From: Cokeromyces recurvatus
Lineage: Eukaryota; Mucoromycota; Mucoromycetes; Mucorales; Mucoraceae
Length of the DNA stretch: 64,000 nucleotides
Reading direction: 5' to 3'
NCBI RefSeq assembly: GCF_025118155.1
Contig: NW_026251407.1
Coordinates: forward strand, 248,001 to 312,000
In this document: positions 1 through 14,318 of the stretch, one piece after another
Numbering within the stretch: position 1 is the stretch's first letter
Layout: every line of letters starts with the position of its first letter
Notes under the pieces: generated by a model
Told to the model about the DNA's origin: nothing
Database searches by the model: none
What the model saw: only the letters and a program-made list of their open reading frames with translations
Translations under genes and position numbers: made by a program

Positions 1-2171
1 AATATTTAGAACGTGTTGTATCGACAACCAACCCTGTTCAACCGAAATGCATAAGAAAACTTTGAGCTCCCCAATATTGCGAGCAATAACGACTGATAAC
101 GTAAATCGGAAACGAAAAAACCCTTATCAGCAGAGCTATTATTAAGGCTATCACTCTGATTATTTTTTTTTTAAAAAAATAAATAAAAATAAAGCAATAT
201 TATCGTGAATAGATAAACTGTACATATATTTTCTTGTATGATTGTTGAAGTTATGAATGCTACTCCAATGTTTTACTTCTTGTGCTCTCTGAGTAGTTTG
301 ATAAATAGTTGGCAATTGCATAGTGTTATAAATACAATACATTACATAATATTAGGATAAACCATTATTACATGAGTGTATTGACACCATAAAATAAAAA
401 TATTCTAGAAAGACATTAATAATAAAATCCATATAATATAGATAGAACCATTTAGATAGCATCCCTTTTAAAACGATAATTGAAATTCTTATAACTTTTA
501 CTTTAAGGGGCTCTCGCACTTTCAAGCTTTATTACCGTTACTGCATTATTAACTTGAAGTACAGCACATCGGATAAACTTCTTTATATTTATGATCTTCT
601 CATAGATGTCAAGATCAAATAAATATAGTTCAAAGTAGAACGGATAATGAATTTATGTTAATTCATAGAATTTACATGGATTACTTGTCATTTGGGAAGT
701 TAGAGCCATTTATTGGTACTTATATAGTTAACATAAGATATAATTTAACATCCAGAACAGAAACAGAATAATACTAGAAATTAGTATAAATAACTCAATC
801 CAGAAATAGAATGTAGTTTCTTTTTTTTTTCCCCTTAGCCTTTTTATTTTGAATAAAATTGTTATATTTAATTTCATTATTTCTTTTGTTTTTATGCTTT
901 GCTGTAAAAGTTGCGGAATCCTTTAACAAAGGTGTTATCAGGCAAGAAGTAGCCTCCAAGAATTTTTGTTTCTTGTCGTAGTATGAACATTTAAATATAT
1001 TAGCTGTCATAAATATGCATGGTAAAGTACTATGTATAATGCAAAAGTGAGGGAAAGAAGGGAAATAGAAATAAAGATACATAGAATGATAGAAGACGCA
1101 ACTTTAATCAAGTTACTATGTAAATGAATGAATGGATAAGTAGTATTATGAATATAAATATAAGTATAGATGTAGGTATAAATGTAATGTAAATGTTAAT
1201 ATTACAATATAATGATGCATTCTATTTTTTTTATAAAGCAATACAATACGCCATAGAACGTATTTAGAGTAAATACTTTGATAATGCAAATAGGATTGTG
1301 TATTGAGGTTAAAATTACAATATTGCTTTATAATTGTTTCATTTTAATCAATTAGAAAACATCACTTTTCCCCTTAGAATAATCCACACTTTAACTCCAC
1401 ATAATATTTGTATATAATATAGTCAGACATAATTATTTTATCTCCCACACAACAATTTGAATAAACTATTTTACTTTGCTTTTTCTTTATTCTTTTATTT
1501 CTTTTAAATACACACTCTGTCTCATTCTACGATATTTCTCATTTAGAGTGACGTTGCCACATTGTTTCCATGTACGTACGTTAAAAGTATTTATGAACTC
1601 ATGGAACCCGGCCAATATAATCGCGAATGCGACTGTTGGAGGGGGGGTTGTTGAACTCGTTCAGAGACTTAACGAGTAGGTTCCAGTTAGGACTAATAAT
1701 GTCGGCGAAGATACTACGGTCCTCGGTACATTTGAGATATGGTTGAGTGGCTTCAATGTGTTCAATTGAAGTCATGGGGGTGTCGACAGATAAAGTACTC
1801 GTATGTGCATTAGAGGAGGATGAGCTTTGTCGTTGCTCATTTCGAACAGTCGAGGACGACGCTGTCGGGACAAGAGTTTTGTGAAAAGATGTGACGTTGC
1901 GACCACATCTAGACACGACTTTAACCCACGAAAGGTGGGAGTTGGTTGTTGGAGACGAGCTTCCCCTCGTGGAAGCTAAAGCTTGTTTGTGTAATGGTTC
2001 GTTATGTGGAAGAGTCATAAAAAATTAAGGTAAAATTAGCTTGGATAATGTTTCCACTTCTTTCTCATTTTAAAAATTTCGTCTAATATATTTCGTCTCA
2101 ATAAATTTGACAAGTGTCTTCTTACAACGATTTTTATGAAGTCCCAAAAAAAAAAAAAAAAAAAAAATTAA
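1..2171. other. Gene-free AT-rich stretch
   Basis: No reading frame here looks like a conserved protein. The only sizeable open frame, on the minus strand at 1599-2018, is rich in Ser, Thr and Asn, has no motif I recognise and has no splice-linked extension. It sits in a patch less AT-rich than its surroundings (about 1550-2000), which could be part of the LINE relic that follows or another decayed repeat. The first 1.5 kb is simple AT-rich sequence. Confidence 0.5.
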
Positions 2172-2660
2172 ATGATGTCTCGAAATGTTTTTCAAAATTT
2201 CCCAAATGGAAGACAATCCCTACTTGACAGCTACCACTCAAAACTACAAGAAAAACATTCGAAACTTCTATCCCATTGCTGTAATAATCTGATTGTCGAC
2301 CCTATTCTCATGATACCAATGACAAGAAGTGAACGGTCTCATTGCGTGCGATGGCGACTTGGTTGGTTACCTCTTGGTAAACTCTAAGCCTGCACCTTCC
2401 ATCCAAATGAACTCCTCACACACATGCTCACATAGTTTTTCTTGTTTGCAAATGCATAACCGCCTTCAGATGCTCCAAATCTATTGAAGATTCACTTACT
2501 CCCTTATCTCTTGAACCTGTTACCATCAACATTCCTTACTAAGAAAGTGAGAAAATCAATTGATACTTGGCTCATATGCTGGTCTTCTATATGTGCAATT
2601 CTGCTTGAGATGGACTATCTAGCTTCACTCTCAAATCCCTGAACCCTCTGACCATCATCT
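2172..2660 (+). pseudogene. Relic of a LINE-type reverse transcriptase C-terminus
   Basis: One forward frame reads as the C-terminal region of a non-LTR retrotransposon reverse transcriptase. It includes MTRSERSHCVRWRLGWLPLG, followed in the same frame by a Cys/His-spaced stretch and LLEMDYL, which resembles the end of fungal LINE ORF2 proteins. The frame is broken by about five stop codons (TAA after GKL near 2386, then TAG, TAA and two TGA), so the copy is dead. No 5' part of the element or target-site duplication is evident, as expected for a 5'-truncated old LINE copy. The assignment rests on remembered family patterns and was not searched. Confidence 0.6.
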
Positions 2661-3295
2661 TCTTTCAATACAACAACAATTTTCTGATAGTTAATTATCA
2701 TCACTTATACATACACTCCAACATTCTTCCTTTTATCCCAAAAAGGGGGTTTCTTTCCTTTTTCTTTTTTCATAGTGATCTGACCATGGCAAAACAGCAT
2801 ATAAATACTGTGTGCTCGTTGGTCATTTTTTTTAAATCGTATATATTTGCTGCGCTCTAAATCCAAACACAGAAAATTGGTAGTGGAAGAGAAGATCTAT
2901 GAAGTTGAAGTTAATAGTATGAGTGTAATTTAGAATACGCAAGAGTGCATCATGTGTCGAAATTATCTTAAAGGACTAGCATAATAACTCAATTAATATC
3001 TTTAAGTTTTTTTGAAACTGATGTATAATATGAAAAAAAAAAAAACCTAATTCTTACATGAAACTTTAAAATCAAAATATCAAAAAATATGATAATAGTA
3101 AATAAATTCACATACGGAGCATCTTTACTCATTTATTTAACAAACTTCATATTTTCATAATATATAACCTAATATCATTGCATTAATTTTTATTTATTTA
3201 AAAATAATGGTTGAGTATAATATATGTATTTAAACGCACTTCATATGACCCTATTTATAGATTTATTTTACTTGATTTACATATGATATCTGTGT

Positions 3296-3345
<50 letters not shown>

Positions 3346-3374
3346 TTATTTGTTTATATCAAGCAAGATAAATT
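2661..3374. other. Intergenic, with a 47-nt poly-T tract
   Basis: AT-rich sequence downstream of the transcription factor gene, which ends at 3375 on the minus strand. The only clear structure is an uninterrupted run of T at 3297-3343. Part of the stretch may serve as the transcription factor's 3' UTR. Confidence 0.5.
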
Positions 3375-4146
3375 TCATTGCTCTGTATCTCTATCATTAG
3401 ACGAACAAAATGTTGGATAGTTATAGTTAAGCTCAGTCAAAGAAAAAATGTTTTGTAACAACAAGTTATTTATAGAACCGTCTAGCAAACTTTCACCGAC
3501 CTCTGTTGAGGATTGTTGTAACATGGAAATATCATTCATAAAAACCGGTATATAGTTACTATTATTAAAGGGTATTAATAACTTGGTTTTTTCTTGTTGA
3601 TTGCCAAGAGATTCGAATGCTTTCCCTTCTTCTTCTTCTTCTAATTGATTTGATATTGGATTATCTACTGTAAAAAATGGCCTCTTTTGTCCAGTTGATA
3701 CCATTATTAAATTACTGCCAGTGTTACTATTAGGACGATGTTCATGTATTCTAATATTAAAACCAGCTAAACTGCTATTAGGATCGTTTAGCATAATTTT
3801 TTGAGTATTACATTCTGTGATAGTCGGCTTATCACTATGTCTTGTCTTTCTGACTTTACGACCCTGAGTAGCATTTGTATTTTGCATGCGTGCTATAGTT
3901 GGCAGCTTCTGTTGATATTTTAGGTGATCTTGTGCATTATTAAGCATAATAAAGTTATTACATAATATACTTGGCTGGTTCTGATGTAATAAAGTTAAAG
4001 GTTGGTTTTGTGAAGTTTCAAGCAGTGATATTTGTTCGTTATTATTAGTAATAGAATCTAATTGTGTTATAGAAGGTTTACTATTATCACTATTTCTCTC
4101 TAATTCAAAATTAATTAGAGGGGAATAGCTGGGAAAAATAGTCTCA

Positions 4147-4187
<41 letters not shown>

Positions 4188-6166
4188 ATTATTATTAGCA
4201 GTAGCAGTAGCAGTATGTTCAATATCAGGATTTGCTTGTTGCTGTCTAATATTTAAATGATTTTCGACAAAGAAATCTTCGATACGCTGAATAATAATAT
4301 TTACTTTCTTCATATAAATCAAGGGTGAGTTATGAAGGATATCAACTGTTAGGATTAAATTCTGTTGCGCCGTCCGAGATATATCTTCCTCATTAGATAA
4401 GGCATTTAATTGATGAATATGTATGCTAGCAAGAATACCGTCTAAAATATAAAAGAAATGACACCAGTGTGGTTGCTTTGAATAAAGGTCAAGCATATGA
4501 GTGATAAGATTAGCAGATCGAGTGCAAATATTAAGTGATAGAAGGGAAATAGGTGTCTTGGATGATTCTTGCTGATCGGATAAAAAAAGTTTATGAAGCA
4601 TAATCCAAGTCGTATGATATTGAATGTTAAGAATCAAACATGCTTCATCGCGGAAAGAATTTGTCTGGGTAAAAGCTTGTGCATCATCTATATTGTACTT
4701 GAATTCTTCAGGTAGCTGGTGAAGCCATTTCATGAGGGATGTTTCAAGACGAGAGATAGCAGACAAAAGTGGCGGTCCAGAATTCTCAGATGGTAAATGC
4801 TTTGTAAGATCTTTTCTAATTTTCATAAGCTCAATAGACTGAACACAGAAACTAATACGATAGCCTGTTTCTTCATCTTCTGAATCAAGTTTCGTAGGAT
4901 ACTCGAGATCACAATCTTTGTCATCTACCATGGTAGGGCGATTTGATTCTAGAGCAGCACACAGGTCAAGCCAGTAAGCAGACCACCAAAGCCGTTTATT
5001 TACCTCTCTTTGCTTTAAATCTGTCGGCATATATTCCCTTTTATGAAACTTTAAATCTTGTGCCATACGAATAGCTAATCCGATATATAAATAAGCTAAA
5101 CTGGAACGTTCAGAACTGAGCTGGTACATATAAAGATTTAATAAAGCATGAATTGTTGAAGGACGACTCATATCAAAATATCTTTTTAAAAGTTGCTGAG
5201 CTTGTTTAAAATGAGTTTCTCCTTCCATTATTGGGTTGCCCTTTTTACAGCCAACATCATTATGATATATACAGGCATGTTTTGTCATCCAAGCATTGAT
5301 GGAGTGAATCAGTAATGCTTCAGATCCTACCGGATTATTATATTTTCGAATAAAGTCTTCCTTGTCTACTATTTGATAAGATAAGAAGCAAGTGTGGTAA
5401 CAAGAGTGTACGATATTATGTATTGATCCTTGTGATAAATTAATGTCATCATGCTCGTTGTGTGTATCTTGCATTTCAGTTATATCCGAAGACACCAAAT
5501 ATGTATTACTTGATGAATGTCCAATCAAAAGGTTGCTGCTATTCTCCTGAGTCATTCTTTGTTTATCATTACTATCGTGAACAGAATCTATTATTCCAAC
5601 GTTTGAATTCATATTAAAGAGACTTCCTGCAATTAAAAAGTTACGGTTAATATTGATCTGAGTCACGCCGGTTAACAATATACGATATAAATCAATCACA
5701 TTAGAAATATTAGTATCAATGCGTAACCCAGAGGGCGTGAGAGATAATTTCCAAGCCACCGCTGATTGTAAGCAGTCTTGATTGTTATTGACAGCCATCG
5801 TTTCACATCTACTGTTTTTCGTTTTACCAAGTTCAAACTGCATACTTTGTACCTTTTTCTTTAATTCGTTAATATGGTTATTAAGTTCATCAAAGGCCTG
5901 TCCGTCTACACGACGAGGTGGGGTTGCATAATTACAAGAAATTTTATCATTATTACAGCGGCCGCATGTTGGCTGAACAAAATCACATTTTACTTTTTTA
6001 TTTCTACAACGAATACACTTAAATATGAATATTTATTAGATAAAAAAAAATATTTATCTAGTTTACGGAGTAAAATATATCTTACTGCTAAACTTGATCT
6101 CGACTTTTTAAGCCGTGAAGTTACTACTTTATTATTATTAGCAGCAGTAGCAGAAGAAGATGTCAT
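3375..6166 (-). CDS. Zn2Cys6 fungal-specific transcription factor
   Basis: Two exons, 6166-6086 and 6017-3375, joined over a 68-nt intron (donor GTAAGA, acceptor TTTAAG), give about 907 aa. Splicing restores a full zinc cluster: Cys 28, 31, 38, 45, 48 and 55 in the order CIRCRNKKVKCD then CGRC. It is followed by a short linker and coiled-coil heptads (about 65-95), the usual Gal4-type layout. Residues about 190-400 resemble the fungal-specific transcription factor domain, with the family-typical segment KRLWWSAYWLDLCAALESNR. The C-terminal third is low complexity, with an Asn run encoded by AAT repeats near 4150-4190. I start at ATG 6166; an in-frame ATG at 6220 would add a hydrophobic leader that looks like untranslated sequence. 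It probably acts in the nucleus as a DNA-binding regulator; targets are unknown. Confidence 0.9.
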
Positions 6167-6353
6167 ATTAAAAGAAACAAAGCAAAACAAAAAAATAAAA
6201 ATAAAAGGAAAAAAAAACAATATTGTAAAAAAAAAAAAAGGCTGCTGTAGAGTATTGTTATATTATGTAGGATTAAAAAAAGGATAAAAAGTATGGTTAA
6301 ATAAATCACCGATGTTTTTTCTCACACTTTTTTTTTCTCCCCTAGTTGATTTG

Positions 6354-8368
6354 CTATAGGTGGAAATGTTGATGTGAAGGAGTTCGACTATGCTTTGTAT
6401 TTTTACTGGTAGATGGCCATAATTGTGGGCTAATAGGTAAAATAGGACTTCCAATATCATTTACAATTTCACCACTAGCACCTAATGAAGTACCATTATT
6501 TGCTACGTCTAATTTTGATGTCTTCTTTTTAAGTGTTGGTTTTGGTCTATGTGTATCTACAGCATCAATATCCACTATATCGATTTTATAATTAATATAA
6601 TTTACAAGGGCGATATAAATATTATATGCATACCTTTATATTTCTTTTCCTCACATCCGTAAGCTTTAGGAGTTAATTCAATAACAGTATGAAGTGGAAT
6701 CTTAATATAAGGCAAATCCTCCTGATTATAATTCATAAAATATGCATAAATACATCTTAAAATGGCTTGATGACCAATAATAAGAATATTTTCTTGACGT
6801 TCAAGGTCCATAATAATGGGTTCTAATCTTAGCACAACATCCCTATATGACTATATATATATATATGCATTTTTAGCTTTTGAATGCCTCTAGTATATAC
6901 ATACATGTATTATATTTATACCTCTCCACCTCTATAACGATAGTTAAATTTATCATCATCACGATTAGCATAATCCTCGGGATATTTCACCTATTTGATT
7001 GATTTATATAAAATTGATCTAACATACAAGTTATCATTTTCTTACCTCTATTTCTTCATATGTCATCCCATCACATACACCTGCATCTAGTTCATCCAGA
7101 GCTTTCCTATGTATTTTTGGATAATTTAAATATGAACTTGTTTGAATTGTTCTTTTCATAGTAGAGGTCCAAATAATCAGGTCCTTATTGCCCAAATTCT
7201 CCTTAATCAAATCGGGTAGCTTCTTTGCATACAAGATGCCTCGAGAAGATAATTCCGAGTCACCACCAATTTTACCTTGCAAATTATACATAGACTCACC
7301 ATGTCGACTCATATAAATCTTTCTAGGAGCTGTATGCAAGTTCATTAAATAATACACAATACGAGATTCGAGGTAGCCACGTATCATGTTGATAATAACT
7401 TGACTTCCCACATTAATTAACTTAATATATGTATAATCATTCTCTGTGATAGTTTCATATTGATCTTTATAATGATCGATTCTGGCCTTGAAATCACTGA
7501 CTGCTTCTTCAGGATCGGTGTTTGCATAATCTGGTGAGGTTAGTTTTACTTCTTTAATATTGTCTAGAATAATAGATTCATCCTGACAGATACTTTCGAT
7601 AAAGAACACCTGAATATTTTGCTCGGTCAATTTTTCATATATCCATTTTCTTCTCTGTTTGGTACTATTTGTGGCGTCATAAAGACCCACAATACCTTGA
7701 TCTTCATTAAACCAACGAATCATATCCTCTAAGGCTGCTTTGGCTGCTTCTTTTCTTTGTTGAATACCAATGGGGTTATTAGGGTCAAAGAAAGAATGAA
7801 CTTGTTTAGCCCCATATAATTTCCGACGGTAATTTCCAACGTTAAATACTTTTGTAGTTATTCCAAGCCAAGTAAGATATCTACAAACTTATATATATAT
7901 ATATAGTACGTGTCAAAGATGAAGATAAATTAACATATTAATGCTTTGAAAAGATATAGATTACATACCTTTTTGTGAAATATAAGTTTTGCCCCTAGCA
8001 GGCAAGCCTACTAACTATAATATATATATATATATTATTTAATGCTGTTATATTTTACATTTTACATTATCAGTTATATATTTTACCACACAAGCTATAC
8101 GAAGATCTATATAATGTTGTTTATAAATATAATTATTGTTACTTTACAAATATATATGTATATATATTTTTTTATAAAAAAAAAAACAAATTTTACATAC
8201 TTGAATTCGACATATCTCTTTTCTTCCTAAGGATTAAACAAAGAAAAATAGAACTTCATAACTTTTTTTCTTATATACTCATATTTTATGAGCTGACTTG
8301 AAATTTATTATTTTTATAGGCTGAGTATCAATATGATTAAGATTCAGTACCACAACAGTTCTAGGCAT
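6354..8368 (-). CDS. 6-phosphofructo-2-kinase / fructose-2,6-bisphosphatase
   Basis: Bifunctional enzyme that makes and removes fructose-2,6-bisphosphate, the allosteric switch between glycolysis and gluconeogenesis; cytosolic. Best exon set: 8368-8351, 8014-7969, 7887-7046, 6990-6922, 6850-6634 and 6574-6354, about 470 aa. The kinase half has the P-loop GLPARGKT followed by a conserved block ending [14 protein letters not shown]. The phosphatase half has the histidine motif MSRHGES near residue 215 and [14 protein letters not shown]. All internal splice joins keep frame and restore conserved blocks. The start is the weak point. The model with an 18-nt first exon gives [16 protein letters not shown], with the expected beta strand before the P-loop, but uses a poor donor (GTACTG) and a 336-nt intron. 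An alternative uses exons 8368-8298 and 8226-8201 with acceptor before 8010. The C-terminal tail is short and Ser/Lys-rich. Confidence 0.88.
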
Positions 8369-8767
8369 TTTTTTTTTTTTTTTTTTTAATAAACTAAGGC
8401 TTACACAGTCCATTGTTAGAAAAGTATCTGATAACTAAGGAACATTAGCATATTGCATACAACGTCAGCTGATCTTATTAGTAACAAAATACTAATTTAT
8501 CACTACTTTACTAATTGTATATGTATACATTTATGTATATACATCTTTGTGTAAGATAAATTCGAGTGATCAGTAAAGCCTTTTTTTAAACAACATACTA
8601 CAGTAGAATGAGTAGGTATTGCAACTTCTTCTTGACCACCACAACTTGGAATAAAAAATATTTTTTATTGTATTTATAACAAAGCAGTTATATATTCTTT
8701 CCATGTTAAAACATTCTTGAAAGCATTCTGAGGGTGATAAATCCATCCTTTTGACATTTTTTCTTTT

Positions 8768-8814
<47 letters not shown>

Positions 8815-10530
8815 GTTATTTCTTTGATTGAGTTGCTTGAAAGGAAGGGATATTACGAATTTAGGACTTGAGTCTGATCCATAATCATTTCCATAATTCC
8901 CATAACTCTTCTAACTAACGTTATGCTGGAAAAAAAACAAGATAACAATCAATCTATCTGAAACACTTGAAAAAAAAAAAAAACGCTAAACGGCATTTTA
9001 CGACAGAATAGAGAGTAAGATTACAATGAGTATACTTTAGAATTCTTTTCAGTTCAACACAGTGAAATTTAGATAAATATAAGATTTTGGACATGAGCGC
9101 AAAAAAAAAAAAAATAAATAAATGTATGTAGGCAACATCAATCCTATTAAAGGTAGTAGTTATTATGTTCCATAATAGTAAAATTATAAACATGTAACAT
9201 GAAACGAAGATTTTATTATATATGCATGGATGGGAAGATGATTAATTTAAACAGACTATTTTCAAATCAAACCTCCCACTTCACTTATCCAGCATAACCA
9301 TAGCCATCTTAAAGATCCAAAACTATTTCGGAGTTGTATAAAATTGCTTTCCCTTCAATGAAAGTACAGTTAATGCTGCTTGAATCAAATATTTATCTAA
9401 AAAGAAGCAAGCAATATGTCTAATAAGAATTTTAAATTTTGTTAAAGACTTTATAGCATCATTTAAAAGGAAGAGTAAATTGAAATGCCTGCTCTCCATC
9501 TTGGACAAGACAAATAAGCATTTTTTTTTAATGTTACGGTATTCCCCAATACTTTACAAGTTTCAAATGGCCGTGCTGTTTTATATCTTTTGTAAGCAAA
9601 TACCCTTTTTGTTTTTTTCTCTCAGTCATTTTATGGCATGTTGTTTAGTCTAATATAGACAAACATAAACTAATAGTTTTGTAGTTATTTAATAGTCACT
9701 TAAAAGTCAAACCAGTACCTTTAAGATTTGCTCTAATGACCAGACTATGAATATTAAAATAAAATAAAGATATGGCAACAGTTATGGACCAGACCAGTTA
9801 AAGAAGTAACTAAATCAGCTACAGCTAAAAAATAAAAAAAAGGGCTTTACTGATCACTTAAATTTACCTTACACAAGGAAAAAAAATATATATGTGTGTG
9901 TGTATGAATGTTTTATTATAATAATAAACGTGTGGGGTAAAGTGTAATACAATTTTTTTTTTCGGAAAAAGTCGTGACGTTTTAAATATCAATCATGCCA
10001 TACTTGATCAAGTTTCATGTGAAATAAATTGATGAATAATTCATTGAATCAGGTCAACAGTTTAAATTGTATAAACATAACTAAAGTCTAAAGAAGACAG
10101 GAAAAAGGATTTTTATTTATTTTCATTTAAAGAGCAATAAAGTCTATGTTACTGCTGCTGCTAATAAAGTCATTTTATCGTGGGAGAAATCAAAATAGAA
10201 TAGAGTTATGAAAGAGGTAACCGAGTTCTCAAAGGATCTGATATGTTACGAGCTAAATGAAAAATCAAGAATTATAAGCTTTTTCTGAATCTGGATCTGG
10301 ATCTGTGTTAGTGTATTAAGAAGGTGGTGATATAAGAAGAAATTACAAATGTACATACATGCAGAGTATTACTATTTTATAGAAAGGGGTAATGCAGGGC
10401 ATTAGAAATAGAACTTATAGTTCCTAATAGGCAACAAGCGTACAACTAAAAAAAAATAAGCTTATTTATTTGTTGAATAGGAATAAAAATATACATATTA
10501 TACATGTATAGTATCATTTATAAACATTTA

Positions 10531-10591
<61 letters not shown>

Positions 10592-10769
10592 CTATAGCAC
10601 TTAATGTACAGATATTCGTCTTTTGATAGATTGCATTTTTTGTATTTATTAGGTAACGAACAATCATTAAAAATAATTTAATACATCTTTTCTTTTTAGT
10701 TATAATACATGCACATATCTATATTGCATGTGTATATGTGCAATTTATAATATTAAAAATTAAAATAAT
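8369..10769. other. Gene-free stretch, mostly an inverted-repeat-bounded segment
   Basis: No protein-coding signal was found on either strand. A pair of roughly 36-bp inverted repeats at 8545-8580 and 9842-9877 bounds a 1.33 kb AT-rich segment (listed separately). Long poly-T runs lie at 8770-8809 (40 nt) and 10534-10588 (55 nt). The rest up to 10769 is AT-rich and may include the 3' UTR of the methyltransferase gene. Confidence 0.5.
8545..9877. mobile_element. Putative non-autonomous DNA element with inverted termini
   Basis: The left end (8545-8580) and the reverse complement of the right end (9877-9842) match over about 36 bp with four mismatches. Both contain GTGATCAGTAAAGCC and continue inward into a T-run. 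Nothing in between reads as a transposase; only short random frames and a 40-nt poly-T are present. This is the structure expected of a MITE-like or internally decayed DNA transposon. No clear target-site duplication is visible, so the exact outer boundary is uncertain. The inverted pair is seen directly; mobility is inferred. Confidence 0.5.
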
Positions 10770-12070
<1,301 letters not shown>

Positions 12071-12142
12071 TTTTCTTCTAAAAAATTTTTTTAACGAAAA
12101 GGATCTTCGAATATAGAACACTAAAAGACTTTTTTTTATCTA

Positions 12143-12177
<35 letters not shown>

Positions 12178-12413
12178 TAATTCGGTGGAAACATGCCAGT
12201 CCCATTAAAGAAAAATCCGTGGTCACAAATAAACCTATTTTTCATGGCAAGGTAGTGGCCATCCTATATAGAACATAATTGTATATATGGCTTATATAAG
12301 TTCTGTTTATTGTATAGATAACACACATATACATGCACATATATTTATATACCTTTTTATTTATTTATTTATTTATTATTATTATTTTATATTTCTAAAA
12401 TTAAAAAGTAAAT
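12071..12413. other. Intergenic between PRMT1 and A49 genes
   Basis: About 340 bp holding the PRMT1 promoter and the A49 3' end. It contains a T-run near 12147-12170, a short less AT-rich patch at 12184-12260 and ATTT repeats near 12357-12385. I see no gene. Confidence 0.5.
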
Positions 12414-13845
12414 TTAACGACGACTAACACCTTTTCTAACTTCAGGGAATTTCAAAGGTACAACTAAAGTTGCCTTCTTTGCAAGTTTGGAGTTTAATTC
12501 TCGACATTCTTCTGCACTAGCTTTATCAACTTTACATCCAAGGTTTTTGAACAACGTCACTATCTTTGTGGGTTTCAATAGTAAGTCTTTACCAATCTGA
12601 TCAATTAAGACACTGTATCCAGAAATAGAAAGAATAAGAGTAAACATATATAAAAGAATCTTATCTGCCATAACAGGTGTACGACTAACGATATGTAGGT
12701 TAATAATTATATGCATATATAGTATTCCAACTTACACATTTGATTCAGTGTATCTTTCAGTAAGTCCATCAATTATAACACTTGAAGGTGATTTTAATGC
12801 AGCCTCAACTTTTCTACGATTCTTTAAATCACTGGAGCGTACACGGACATAATAGGACATAAGTATGCTGATATACATTAATGTACGGACTCTCTTTCGG
12901 TCCTTCTTTCCAGAAGAACCCAAAATAGCCATGATACGATCATTGACAAATTTGGAATTTTGGTAAGCCAATAAATTCTGAACGCCTTCCAAAGAAGTCT
13001 CCTTCAAAAGCTCCTTATAATTCAAAGATTGAAGTTCTTCATCAGTTACAATGGATGAAATATCATAAACCTCATCAGGTGATTCAGCATTTATATTATA
13101 TTTAGGTACTGGTAAGGCTGTTTCCATATCTTTCTTCATTTCGTCCTTTGTTGGTATGTTGACTGTTGCTTTACCAATTTCTGTGTGTAAGTTGTCCATC
13201 TGGTTAGCCAAATCTTCACCCTTTACCAAGTTACGTTCTTCACTCTTCAATTGTTGTTTAGCCTTAGCTGTACCGAAAGCTAAACCAAGAGAAGTACGTG
13301 CCACCTGGGATTGAACGGTTCTACTCGTAGTGGCTATTTCTGAACTCAAAGCTTTAACAGAGCGAGACATTTTCATTACAGGTGCATTGGTGATACTTAA
13401 TGAATTATTCTTTTTGGAGTAAACACCAACAATATATCTAAAATAAAATTAATAAGAATAAGAACAGGAAATAAAAAAAAAAAAAAAAAGATTGTACTTA
13501 CTTGCATTGAACATTCTTTACGGCTTCAGGCCCAAAGTTAGCTGCATGGAAAGTAACTTTATCAGTTTCACCAGTGACAATGCGTTGTTCAGATTTTTTA
13601 GAATTAATTTTTTCGCCTTGACGTTTGTAAGCAGTAAAGGTCATGTCAGAAGAAGGTTTTGTACCAGGAAATGTAGCTATATTCGAGCAATTAAATTAGC
13701 ATCAAAATCATCCAGCTTTTTTTTCTTTTTAAGACTAGATGTTTTTACCCAAATAAGGTGTTTCGACTTCATCCTTCTTTTCAATAATTTCAACCTTTAC
13801 ATGACGTGAGGATGAAATATCAACTGAATTCTTTCTTTTAGTCAT
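12414..13845 (-). CDS. RPA49: DNA-directed RNA polymerase I subunit A49
   Basis: Exons 13845-13749, 13676-13502, 13437-12736 and 12684-12414 give about 414 aa, close to the size of yeast Rpa49. The subunit is part of the A49-A34.5 heterodimer of RNA polymerase I and aids initiation, elongation and intrinsic RNA cleavage in the nucleolus. The N-terminal third (FGPEAVKNVQCKYIVGVYS) fits the dimerisation module. A linker rich in Lys/Glu follows. The C-terminal part (from about YQNSKFVNDRIMAILG) fits the tandem winged-helix domain, ending in a basic tail. All four exons join in frame with canonical GT-AG sites. The next gene upstream (LisH-WD40, plus strand) is divergent, with start codons 473 bp apart. 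Confidence 0.9.
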
Positions 13846-14318
13846 TTTATATGTTTACAAAGTTGACTCTTTTTTTTTTTTTTTGCTAAAAGTGTAATTA
13901 TTTATTTTTTTGGTTCAAGTGGCTTACAACAAAATGAAATCTAATAACGCAGTCACATTAAATACCCATTTTAGGTTCAAGTCGGAAGCAGTATCATAGT
14001 TATGATTTGTAGAGAAATTATTATTCATGCAATGTCCATCCAAACAGCTAATGAAGTTACGCAAGCTTGTTTTTTGTATTTACTATTTCAAAAAATAATA
14101 AATAATTTTTCTTTAAAACTACCATTTTTAAGAATAATACGTTGTTAGCACTTTTTTTTTTATAATACAGCAGGTTATTTTGACTTTGAAAAAAAAAAAA
14201 AAATATTTATTTACATAATATATTTTTTCGGGTGACTTCCTAATTGGTTAATAAAATTGACTTTTCCCCCCCTTTTTATTATTATTATTATTATTATTTT
14301 ATCTATAATCATACAGAA
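13846..14318. promoter_or_regulatory. Divergent intergenic region between A49 and LisH-WD40 genes
   Basis: This 473-bp interval separates two divergent start codons and must carry both promoters. It is AT-rich with T and A runs (13869-13884, 14152-14161, 14189-14203) and an ATT repeat just before the plus-strand start (14276-14298). No conserved promoter element can be named. Confidence 0.4.

Noticed and set aside
1599..2018. 139-codon minus-strand open frame
   Set aside because: No motif, no conserved neighbour and no splice-linked continuation; probably part of repeat debris.
14244..14318. Upstream in-frame start for the LisH-WD40 gene
   Set aside because: It would encode a Tyr run from an ATT microsatellite; the ATG at 14319 directly precedes the conserved LisH region.
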